NCBI GenBank assembly: GCA_030653385.1
Contig: JAURZM010000049.1
Location: forward strand, 1-63,256
DNA length: 63,256 bases
Source: Rubrivivax sp.
GTDB lineage: Bacteria > Pseudomonadota > Gammaproteobacteria > Burkholderiales > Burkholderiaceae_C
Direction: 5' to 3'
The notes beneath the pieces were generated by a model. The model saw only the letters and a list, made by a program, of their open reading frames with translations, made no database searches and was not told the origin of the DNA. This document shows positions 8,936-15,887 of the stretch, in pieces (the stretch's first letter is position 1; the number at the start of each line of letters is the position of its first letter). The position numbers were made by a program, and so were the translations under genes.

Positions 8936-8978
8936 TGTTGTTTGTTGCTGTCACTTCGAGGTGCAGCTCGCCCGTTTG

Positions 8979-9018
8979 TGGTGCAAGCACCAAGAGCCAT
9001 CTGAGCACGGAACTTGCA
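8979..9018 (+). promoter_or_regulatory. Palindrome TGGTGC-AA-GCACCA and a weak sigma-54-like element before the transporter gene
   Basis: A perfect 14-bp palindrome sits at 8979-8992. At 9003-9018 is a stretch resembling a -24/-12 promoter (GCACG, four bases, then TTGCA), although the upstream GG is reduced to AG. Both lie about 100 bp before the binding-protein gene. Nitrogen-controlled expression would suit the cluster, but the match is imperfect and unproven. Confidence 0.3.
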
Positions 9019-9116
9019 GAATTTGCCATCGCGGCCCAGAACCCCCGACCCCTCGGTCCCTGTCCCCTTCCCCAGACCTTTCAGTCCCCAGAGACAACCA
9101 CCACGGAGCCTTGCCC

Positions 9117-10163
9117 ATGAATCCGCTGTTCACTTCACTCAAGCGCCGCACGCTGCTGGCCGCGGCCAGCCTGTTGGCTGCACCCGCACTGGCGCTGGCG
9201 CAGACGCCCATCAAGTTCCAGCTCGACTGGCGTTTCGAAGGGCCGGCTGCGCTGTTCCTGGCGTCCACCGTCAAGGGTTACTACAAGGCCGCAGGTCTGG
9301 ACGTGACCATCGACGCCGGCAACGGCAGCGGCGGCACCGTGACGCGGGTCGCCAGCGGCACCTACGACATGGGTTTTGCCGACATGGCCGCGTTGATGGA
9401 GTTCCACGCCAACAACCCCGACGCGCCCAACAAGCCGGTGGCGGTGATGATGGTCTACAACAACACGCCGGCTGCGGTGCTGGCGCTGAAGAAAAGCGGC
9501 ATCACCAAGCCATCGGACCTGAGTGGCAAGAAGCTGGGCGCACCCGGTTTCGACGCCGGCCGCAAGGCCTTCCCGATCTTCGCGCAGGCCAACGGCATCA
9601 GCGGTGTGCAGTGGACCAGCATGGACCCGCCGCTGCGCGAGACGATGCTGGTGCGCGGAGACATCGACGCCATCACCGGCTTTTCCTTCACCAGCCTGCT
9701 GAACCTGGAAGCGCGTGGCGTGAAGGCCGAAGACATCGTCGTGCTGCCTTACCCGGCACATGGCGTGAAGCTCTACGGCAACGTCATCATCGCCAGCCCG
9801 AAGATGATCAAGGAAAACCCGGCGGCGGTGAAAGCCTTCCTGAGCGCCTTTGCCAAGGGCGCCAAGGAAGTCATGGCCAACCCGGACCCGGCCATCGAGT
9901 ACGTGAAAGCCCGTGACGGCATCATCAATGTCGACCTGGAAAAGCGCCGCCTGCGCCTGGCCATCGACGCTGTCGTGGCCAGCCCCGACGCTCGCGCCGA
10001 AGGGTTTGGTGTGGTCGTGCCCGGCCGCCTGGCGCTGATGGCTTCGCAGGTGTCGGACGCCTTCGGCACCAAGACCCGCATCGACCCGACCGCGGTGTGG
10101 ACCGACACGCTGCTGCCTTCCAAGGCCGAGCTCAACATCCTGCCGCCGGCAGCGAAGAAGTAG
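9117..10163 (+). CDS. ABC transporter periplasmic substrate-binding protein (SsuA/TauA/NMT1 type)
   Basis: The 348-residue protein has a cleavable signal peptide (residues 1-29, ending ALALA-Q; two Arg before the hydrophobic core, but not a full Tat motif). The mature part begins PIKFQLDWRFEGPAALFLAS, typical of the NMT1/THI5-like family that binds nitrate, sulfonates, pyrimidines or similar small molecules. Its cognate ATPase and permease genes lie downstream at 11736-13341, separated by two inserted genes. The position after ureide hydrolases suggests a purine-related ligand, which is inference. Confidence 0.87.
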   Translation: MNPLFTSLKRRTLLAAASLLAAPALALAQTPIKFQLDWRFEGPAALFLASTVKGYYKAAGLDVTIDAGNGSGGTVTRVASGTYDMGFADMAALMEFHANNPDAPNKPVAVMMVYNNTPAAVLALKKSGITKPSDLSGKKLGAPGFDAGRKAFPIFAQANGISGVQWTSMDPPLRETMLVRGDIDAITGFSFTSLLNLEARGVKAEDIVVLPYPAHGVKLYGNVIIASPKMIKENPAAVKAFLSAFAKGAKEVMANPDPAIEYVKARDGIINVDLEKRRLRLAIDAVVASPDARAEGFGVVVPGRLALMASQVSDAFGTKTRIDPTAVWTDTLLPSKAELNILPPAAKK

Positions 10164-10183
10164 GGCGACATGCCACTGGCCTT

Positions 10184-10271
10184 GCTCCCTCTCCCTCTGG
10201 GAGAGGGCAGGGGTGAGGGCCGCGGCGCCCCTGAACCCTCACCCCAACCCTCTCCCAGGGGGAGAGGGAGC
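10184..10271. repeat. REP-like inverted repeat, large hairpin
   Basis: The left arm (10184-10219) and right arm (10237-10271) are near-perfect reverse complements rich in CTCCCTCTCCC and its mate GGGAGAGGGAG. This C/G tract hairpin is a familiar dispersed intergenic element in proteobacteria. It lies between the convergent ends of the binding-protein gene and the outer-membrane protein gene and could serve as a bidirectional terminator. Confidence 0.85.
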
Positions 10272-10283
10272 CGTGCAAATGTC

Positions 10284-10793
10284 TCAGCGCAAGTCGTAGG
10301 ACAGCTGGAACATGATGGCCGCGTCGCCCAGTGCGTGTGCGGTCAGGGCCCAGTTCTTGTTGAACAGCCAGCCCAGCGACACGGTCGCGCCGGGCGAAAA
10401 GCCGTTGTTGTTGAACGGCACCTTGTCTTCGTATCTGCCGCGGTAGCCGTACATCAGGCCGCCCGTGACCTGAGCAAAGAGCCGGTCCTGGCCAAACAGG
10501 CCGGGGAAGCGTTTGCCCACGTACAGATAGGCACTGGGTTGTCCGAAGGAATTGCGGAAGTAGGAGGCGCCAGCCAGCCAGTCGTCGCTGCGCTGGCGTT
10601 CGACGCCCAGGGCCCAGACGTGGCGGTGTTCTTCGCTGGGCCGGACGTGCTGCGAAAAGGGCGAACCGACGATGCGCCAATGGCCTTCGCCCAGCAGACC
10701 CGGGCCCTCGGCTGCGCTGGCCATCTGAACGCCGCCGATACTGGCCGCCCACACAAAAACGGCCCCCAGGGGCCGGCAAGCAAGGTACTTCAT
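10284..10793 (-). CDS. Putative outer-membrane beta-barrel protein (family often mislabelled sn-glycerol-3-phosphate transporter)
   Basis: The 169-residue protein has a signal peptide (cleavage near ASA-AEG) and alternating strands rich in aromatic residues. Motifs include EEHRHVWALGVERQ, FRNSFGQPSAYLYVGKRFPG, NNNGFSPGATVSLGWLF and the C-terminal MFQLSYDLR, where a barrel strand would end. Similar proteins are common in Burkholderiales and often carry an unsupported transporter name. Function is unknown. Its ATG overlaps the ATG of the divergent hydrolase gene (shared CATG), and it is the only minus-strand gene inside the transporter cluster. Confidence 0.65.
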   Translation of the reverse strand: MKYLACRPLGAVFVWAASIGGVQMASAAEGPGLLGEGHWRIVGSPFSQHVRPSEEHRHVWALGVERQRSDDWLAGASYFRNSFGQPSAYLYVGKRFPGLFGQDRLFAQVTGGLMYGYRGRYEDKVPFNNNGFSPGATVSLGWLFNKNWALTAHALGDAAIMFQLSYDLR

Positions 10794-11739
10794 GGCCGCT
10801 ATTGTCACAGCTTGCGCAAAAGACCCACCTGCCAGGGCACCCGACGCCGGGCGCACTTGGGCGCAGGTCTTCACGCTGAGCCTGGTTCTGTGGCTGCCAC
10901 TGCTGTCGTCCTGCGCCTGGCTCGAACAGCACCAGCGCCGGATCGCATTGCGCCCGACACCCACCCTGCCGCAGCACGTGGCCATGGCCGCTGCTTCCTT
11001 GCAGCCGGGCGACATCCGCGAGTTGCTCAGCCTGCCCGGCGGCCAGCAGCTCGCCGTCTGGTGGCTGCCGCAGCCCGACGCGGCGGCGCCGACGCTGCTG
11101 TACCTGCACGGCACTTTCCGCAACCTGTACCAGAACCTGCCGAAGATCGACGCGCTGCGCAAGGCCGGCTTTTCGATCGTCGCGGTGGACTACCGCGGCT
11201 GGGGCGACAGCACGGCCCTGGTGCCGTCGGAAGACACCATCACGGCCGACACGCGGCTGGCCTGGACCGAGATGCAACGCCGCCAGCCCGACGCCGGCAA
11301 GCGGGTGATCTATGGCCACTCGATGGGCGGTGCGGTGGCGGTGCGGCTGGCCAGCGAACTCAAACACGGCCAGGACTACGCCGCGCTGGTGCTCGAAAGC
11401 ACCTTCACCCGCATGCCCGACGTGGCCTCGGCGGTCGGCTTCTGGGGCAGCGTCGCAGGCTGGGCCACGACGCTGGAGTTCGATTCGATCTCGCGCATCG
11501 GCCAGGTCGACGCCCCGGTGCTCATGCTGCACGGCAGCCGCGACAAGACCGTGCCGGTGGAACTGGGCCGGCGCCTGCGCGATGCCGCGCGGCCCGGCGT
11601 GCGCTGGGTCGAGTTTCCAGACGGCACTCACAGCCGCCTGCAGCAGGAAGCGCCCGATCTCTATCAGCAGGCCTTTCGTGACTTCCTGAGCCCCGGCAAA
11701 CGTTTACCCGCTCCACCCACCCGCAGCACATCACCATGA
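10792..11739 (+). CDS. Alpha/beta-hydrolase, probable lipoprotein
   Basis: The 315-residue protein has an N-terminal hydrophobic segment ending LLSSC (a lipobox at about residue 40), then an alpha/beta-hydrolase core. The core has an oxyanion-type YLHGTF stretch, the nucleophile elbow GHSMGG, a late acid loop (HGSRDKTVP) and a catalytic His near DGTHSR. It should act in the envelope on an unknown ester or amide. Its last codons overlap the ABC ATPase start by ATGA, so it is coupled to the transporter operon. The long N-terminus before the lipobox leaves the start codon uncertain. Confidence 0.75.
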   Translation: MAAIVTACAKDPPARAPDAGRTWAQVFTLSLVLWLPLLSSCAWLEQHQRRIALRPTPTLPQHVAMAAASLQPGDIRELLSLPGGQQLAVWWLPQPDAAAPTLLYLHGTFRNLYQNLPKIDALRKAGFSIVAVDYRGWGDSTALVPSEDTITADTRLAWTEMQRRQPDAGKRVIYGHSMGGAVAVRLASELKHGQDYAALVLESTFTRMPDVASAVGFWGSVAGWATTLEFDSISRIGQVDAPVLMLHGSRDKTVPVELGRRLRDAARPGVRWVEFPDGTHSRLQQEAPDLYQQAFRDFLSPGKRLPAPPTRSTSP

Positions 11740-12560
11740 CCCACTTCGTCGACTTCAAGAACGTCTGGCTGGCCTACAACGACGAGTTGCTGGCGCAGGG
11801 CAACTTTGCGGTCGAGGACATCTCGCTGCAGGTGGACGAAGGTGAGTTCATCGCCATCGTCGGTCCCAGCGGCTGTGGCAAGAGCACCTTCATGAAGCTC
11901 ACGACGGGGCTGAAGATGCCCAGCAAGGGCAGCATCCACATCGGCGGTGCGCCGGTGACGGGGCCGCTGAAGATCAGCGGCATGGCCTTCCAGGCACCGA
12001 GCCTGCTGCCCTGGCGCACCACGGTGCAGAACGTGCTGCTGCCGCTGGAAATCGTCGAGCCCTACCGCACGCAATACAAGGCCAAGAAGAAGGAATTCGA
12101 AGCGCGTGCGCGCGACCTGCTGAAGAGCGTGGGCCTGGCCGGTTACGAAGACAAGTTCCCGTGGCAGCTGAGCGGCGGCATGCAGCAGCGCGCCAGCATC
12201 TGCCGTGCGCTGGTGCACGAGCCCAAGATGCTGCTGCTGGACGAACCCTTCGGCGCGCTGGACGCCTTCACGCGCGAAGAGCTGTGGTGCATCTTGCGTG
12301 ACCTGCACGCGGCGCAGCGTTTCAACGTCATCCTGGTCACACACGACCTGCGCGAGAGTGTGTTCCTGGCCGACACCGTGTACTGCATGAGCCGCAGCCC
12401 GGGCCGATTCGTCGTCAAGCGCCACATCGACCTGCCGCGCCCGCGCGACCTGGAAGTGACCTACACGCCGCACTTCACCGACATCGTGCACGAGCTGCGC
12501 GGACACATCGGTGCCGTCCGCAACCCGATTGGAAAAACCGGCGTTGCCGTTCCCCAATAA
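11736..12560 (+). CDS. ABC transporter ATP-binding protein (SsuB/TauB type)
   Basis: The 274-residue ATPase has Walker A GPSGCGKST (near residue 43), the Q-loop region AFQAPSLLPW, signature LSGGMQQRASICRAL, Walker B LLLDEPFGALD and the switch His in VTHDLRE. It powers import with the permease just downstream and the binding protein at 9117. The C-terminal 30 residues extend past the usual core. The gene follows the hydrolase with a 4-bp overlap and precedes the permease by 10 bp. Confidence 0.93.
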   Translation: MTHFVDFKNVWLAYNDELLAQGNFAVEDISLQVDEGEFIAIVGPSGCGKSTFMKLTTGLKMPSKGSIHIGGAPVTGPLKISGMAFQAPSLLPWRTTVQNVLLPLEIVEPYRTQYKAKKKEFEARARDLLKSVGLAGYEDKFPWQLSGGMQQRASICRALVHEPKMLLLDEPFGALDAFTREELWCILRDLHAAQRFNVILVTHDLRESVFLADTVYCMSRSPGRFVVKRHIDLPRPRDLEVTYTPHFTDIVHELRGHIGAVRNPIGKTGVAVPQ

Positions 12561-12570
12561 AGGCGCCGCG

Positions 12571-13341
12571 ATGAAAGTCTCCAAGAACGTTGAACGTTGG
12601 TCACCGGTCATCGTGCTGGTGTTTGCACTGCTGCTGTGGCAGGTGATCGTGACGGTGTTCAACGTCGCCGACTTCATCTTCCCCAGCCCCTGGCAGATTG
12701 CATTGCAGTTCACCGAATTCGGCGGTCCGCTGCTCGAAGCCGCCTGGAAGACCTTCTGGGTCACGATGGTGGGCTTCGGCCTGAGCATCGTGGTGGGTGT
12801 GCTGCTGGGTTTCCTGATCGGCAGCAGCCGGCTGGCCTACACGGCGCTGTACCCGCTGATGGTGGCCTTCAACGCCGTGCCCAAGGCGGCGGTGGTGCCG
12901 ATCCTGGTGGTCTGGTTCGGCATCGGGCTGGGGCCGGGCATCCTGACGGCTTTCCTGATCAGTTTTTTCCCCATCACCGTCAACATCGCCACCGGTCTGG
13001 CGACGCTGGAGCCCGAGCTGGAAGACGTGTTGCGCGTGCTGGGCGCCAAGCGTTGGGACGTGCTGGTGAAGGTGGGCCTGCCAAGGTCGATGCCGTACTT
13101 TTATGGCTCGCTGAAGATCGCCATCACGCTGGCCTTCGTGGGCACCGTGCTGGCCGAGATGACGGCGGGCGATTCGGGCATCGGCTACCTCATCAGCTCG
13201 GCCGGCAGCCAGCAGCGCACGCCGCTGGCCTTTGCCGGCCTGGTGACCATCGGCGCGATGGCCATGGCCATGTACGAACTTTTCAGCTGGGTCGAAAAGC
13301 GCACCACCGGCTGGGCCCACCGCGGCACACAAGGTGAGTGA
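12571..13341 (+). CDS. ABC transporter permease (SsuC/TauC type)
   Basis: The 256-residue protein has about six membrane helices and the cytoplasmic coupling-loop motif of this family (LEDVLRVLGAKRWDVLVKVGLP, near residues 150-170). It forms the membrane channel for the substrate delivered by the binding protein at 9117. I chose the ATG at 12571 because it gives a short N-terminus before the first helix. The end overlaps the deaminase start by 8 bp, so both are in one operon. Confidence 0.92.
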   Translation: MKVSKNVERWSPVIVLVFALLLWQVIVTVFNVADFIFPSPWQIALQFTEFGGPLLEAAWKTFWVTMVGFGLSIVVGVLLGFLIGSSRLAYTALYPLMVAFNAVPKAAVVPILVVWFGIGLGPGILTAFLISFFPITVNIATGLATLEPELEDVLRVLGAKRWDVLVKVGLPRSMPYFYGSLKIAITLAFVGTVLAEMTAGDSGIGYLISSAGSQQRTPLAFAGLVTIGAMAMAMYELFSWVEKRTTGWAHRGTQGE

Positions 13342-13837
13342 GGGGCAGGGCACGCCGCGCATGACCGACGAACAGATCCTGCGCCACCTGCGCCACGCCA
13401 ACGCGGTGGCGCGCCACGCCGTGGAGCAGGGCCACCATCCCTTCGGCGCCCTGCTGGTGGGGCCCGACGGCGACACCGTGCTGCTGGACCAGTCCAATGT
13501 CGACAGCGTGAACCATGCCGAAGCCGTGCTGGCGCGCGAGGCCGCACAACGGTTCACGCCGCAGCAGCTGTGGGACTGCACCTTGGTCACCACGGTCGAG
13601 CCCTGCGCGATGTGTGCCGGCACGCAGTACTGGGCCCACATCGGGCGCCTGGTCTACGGCCTGAGCGAAAGCCGGCTGCTGCAGATCACTGGCAGCCACG
13701 CAGAAAACCCGACGCTGGACCTGCCCTGCCGCGAGGTTTTTGCGCGCGGCCAGAAGTTGATGCAGGTTGTCGGCCCGGTGCCCGAGGTGGAAGAAGAAAT
13801 CGCGGCGCTGCACCGCGGTTTCTGGTCCACGCCTTAG
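13334..13837 (+). CDS. Cytidine/guanine deaminase-type zinc deaminase
   Basis: The 167-residue protein carries the CDA zinc-site motifs HAE (61-63) and PCAMC (90-94), with the surrounding pattern of nucleoside and guanine deaminases (HPFGALLVGPDGD, then VEPCAMCAGTQYW). It probably deaminates a purine base or nucleoside such as guanine, feeding xanthine and urate production. The GTG at 13334 overlaps the permease gene; the ATG at 13361 gives MTDEQILRHL and is an equally good start. The stop codon overlaps the ureD start. Confidence 0.8.
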   Translation: MSEGQGTPRMTDEQILRHLRHANAVARHAVEQGHHPFGALLVGPDGDTVLLDQSNVDSVNHAEAVLAREAAQRFTPQQLWDCTLVTTVEPCAMCAGTQYWAHIGRLVYGLSESRLLQITGSHAENPTLDLPCREVFARGQKLMQVVGPVPEVEEEIAALHRGFWSTP

Positions 13838-14721
13838 TGCTTCGAAGCCTCCATCCGGCAGTGCCGCCAGCAGCTGGCCACGGCAGCCCGCCGGGCTGGA
13901 AAGCGCGGCTGTCGCTGCACTACACACATCAGCACGGCCGCACCGGTGCACACGACCAGCACGAAGGTCCGCTGCGTGTGCTGCAGCGGCTGTACCCCGA
14001 AGGCCCGGCGATCTGCCACCACGTCGTCGTGCACCCGCCCGGCGGTGTCGTGGCGGGCGACGAACTGCATCTTCACGCGCAGCTGGACAGCGGCAGCCAC
14101 GCGCTGATCACCACGCCTGGCGCCACCCGCTTCTACCGCAGTGAAGGTGCGCCGGCCTTGCAGTCGGTGCACCTGAAACTGGCCGCCGGCACGCGGCTGG
14201 AGTGGTTGCCGATGGAGACCATCGCCTACAGCGGCTGCCTGGCCGAGAGCCGTGTCGTCGCCGAACTGGCGCCGGGCGCCGAGATGATGGCTTGGGACGT
14301 GCTGGCGCTGGGCCTGCCCGCTGCCGGTCAGCCCTTCGTGGCAGGTGCCTTCAGGCAGCACCTGCAGGTGCCCGGTGTCTGGCTGGAACGCGCCACGGTG
14401 GCGGCCAGCGACACCCGCCTCTTGCAGTCGCCGCTGGGCTGGGGCGGGCAATCCGTGTCGGCCACGCTGTGGTTTGCCGCCGGGCAAGCGCTGGCGGCGC
14501 CGCGGCGGCAGCAGTTGCTGGACTGCGCCACGGCGCTGATCGACAACACGCCGGACGCCATCCGTGCCGGCGTGACCGCACCGCAGTCTGCCGTGCTGGT
14601 GGTGCGGGTGCTGGCCCCGCATGTGGAGCCGGCCATGCGGCTGTTGTCGGCGCTGCGTGCGGCCTGGCGCCGCGAAGCCTGGGGGCTGGCTGCCGAACCG
14701 CCGCGCATCTGGCGCACCTGA
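13837..14721 (+). CDS. ureD: Urease accessory protein UreD
   Basis: The product, about 294 residues, has UreD hallmarks: HEGPLRVLQRLYPEGPAICH, HPPGGVVAGDELHLHAQL, TTPGATRFYRS, LEWLPMETIAYSG and AWDVLALGLPAAG. UreD is the scaffold on which the urease nickel site is assembled with UreF and UreG. I took the GTG at 13837, which overlaps the preceding stop codon; a GTG at 13861 is also possible. No ureABC, E, F or G follows; the next gene is convergent. The chaperone must therefore serve a urease encoded elsewhere. Confidence 0.88.
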   Translation: MLRSLHPAVPPAAGHGSPPGWKARLSLHYTHQHGRTGAHDQHEGPLRVLQRLYPEGPAICHHVVVHPPGGVVAGDELHLHAQLDSGSHALITTPGATRFYRSEGAPALQSVHLKLAAGTRLEWLPMETIAYSGCLAESRVVAELAPGAEMMAWDVLALGLPAAGQPFVAGAFRQHLQVPGVWLERATVAASDTRLLQSPLGWGGQSVSATLWFAAGQALAAPRRQQLLDCATALIDNTPDAIRAGVTAPQSAVLVVRVLAPHVEPAMRLLSALRAAWRREAWGLAAEPPRIWRT

Positions 14722-14741
14722 AGGTTCCGGCGCAAAGTGAA

Positions 14742-14763
14742 AAGCCGGCCTGTTGGCCGGCTT
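14742..14763 (-). terminator. Hairpin terminator between convergent ureD and a PEP-CTERM gene
   Basis: A 9-bp perfect stem (AAGCCGGCC with GGCCGGCTT) has a 4-nt loop. Read on the minus strand it is followed by TTTTCACTTT, so it suits termination of the PEP-CTERM gene; it may also act on ureD. Confidence 0.75.
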
Positions 14764-14787
14764 CGGTGGCAGCAAAGGCCAGGCTGC

Positions 14788-15588
14788 CTAGGCGCGGCGA
14801 GCCGTGCGGCGCGCCAGGCCGGCGGCCAGCAGCGCAGCGCCCACCAGCGTCAAGCCGCCCGGCTCGGGCACGGTGCCGATGATCTCGCGCTCGATCTTGC
14901 GTTCGATGGCTTCGGCAAAGGCCGTGAAGTCCACGGCAAAGGTCTGGAAGGCGTTGGCGCCGCCGATGACGTTGAGTGCGCCGTATTCATAGGCATTCAC
15001 CGCGTCTTCCGGGTCCAGGCCGAAGAAGTTGCGGTCGTTCAGCCAGATCGCGTTGATGGTCGTGCCGCCATTGGCCAGGAAGTTGTCGCGTGCGGTCTGC
15101 ACCGGCACGCACACCAGGCCGCTGGCGCAACCGCCGGTGCTTTGTGCACCTTCAGAAGCGATGTCCAGCACACGACGGGTGCCTTCGAAGGCGTTGCTGT
15201 TCATGTCGGCCAGTGCGGCATCGATGAGACCGCTCTGGTTGTCACCGGAACCTGCCGAGCCGCGGGGGGCGGCGAGCACGGCCGCGGCAAAGGCGTTGGC
15301 TTGCGCGGCATTGCTGATCAGCGTCCAGTCCACGGCAACGGACAGGCCGGTGGCGAAGTCGACCAGCTTGACGGCAACGCTGCCCACCGACGCGATGGCG
15401 CTTTGCACCGCAGCGCTCTGGAAGGCCTGTGCAAAGCCCTGGCGCTGCAGCGCAAAGTCGGTGCCGTCGACGCTGCCGGAGATGTCGGCAGCCAGGTACA
15501 GCTCCAGTGCCACTGGCACGGCCTGCGCAGGGGTGGCCAGCGCAAACGCAGCCGCAGCGGCTGCGCACAAGGGGGTCAGGCGTTTCAT
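14788..15588 (-). CDS. DUF1194 (von Willebrand A-like) protein with PEP-CTERM sorting signal
   Basis: The 266-residue protein has a signal peptide (ATPAQA-VP) and a DUF1194/VWA-like domain. The metal-site-like motif DISGSVD is near residue 35, and later segments include GSGDNQSGLIDAALADM and RRVLDIASEG. The C-terminus is a PEP-CTERM tripartite signal: VPEPGGLTLVG, a hydrophobic segment, then RRTARR. PEP-CTERM proteins are processed by an exosortase after export and are often tied to exopolysaccharide. No exosortase gene is in this window. Confidence 0.87.
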   Translation of the reverse strand: MKRLTPLCAAAAAAFALATPAQAVPVALELYLAADISGSVDGTDFALQRQGFAQAFQSAAVQSAIASVGSVAVKLVDFATGLSVAVDWTLISNAAQANAFAAAVLAAPRGSAGSGDNQSGLIDAALADMNSNAFEGTRRVLDIASEGAQSTGGCASGLVCVPVQTARDNFLANGGTTINAIWLNDRNFFGLDPEDAVNAYEYGALNVIGGANAFQTFAVDFTAFAEAIERKIEREIIGTVPEPGGLTLVGAALLAAGLARRTARRA

Positions 15589-15887
15589 GGGGATGCTCCC
15601 GTTTGGATCACCGCGCTGGCCGGCCCCTAGAGCTAGGGATCCCTGTCAAGCCACGCAGCCTGGGGGTGTCCAATAGCATCAAGCGTACCGCGTCGGGAAA
15701 TGCCTGAGCCATCAGCAGTTTGCGTCACGGTGGCAGAAGCCGACAGGTGGCCAAGCCGGCGGGCTGTCAAGTATTCCGGCACCCGACAAGACCTTGCTGC
15801 GGTGCAGCCAGCACCGCATGCCTAGGCCGGATCTGGTGCAGCTCGGCCCCGAACCAAGCCTGTCCGACCGCCCCGATACTCTCGCCC
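15589..15887. other. 299-bp intergenic region between divergent PEP-CTERM and gspA genes
   Basis: I see no convincing open frame. A 10-bp palindrome AGGGATCCCT lies at 15635-15644, near the PEP-CTERM start. The region must hold both divergent promoters, but I could not pick -35/-10 pairs with confidence. Confidence 0.5.

Noticed and set aside
8979..8992. Palindrome TGGTGC-AA-GCACCA as an NtrC site
   Set aside because: NtrC sites have GCAC and GTGC arms separated by a longer spacer and in the opposite arm order; kept only as an unassigned palindrome.
13570..13836. An N-terminal extension of UreD overlapping the deaminase gene
   Set aside because: The extension reads through the deaminase in another frame; UreD family length and motifs start after 13837.
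15635..15644. Palindrome AGGGATCCCT as a regulator site for the PEP-CTERM gene
   Set aside because: Ten bases of perfect symmetry are expected by chance in a window this size, and no second site supports it.
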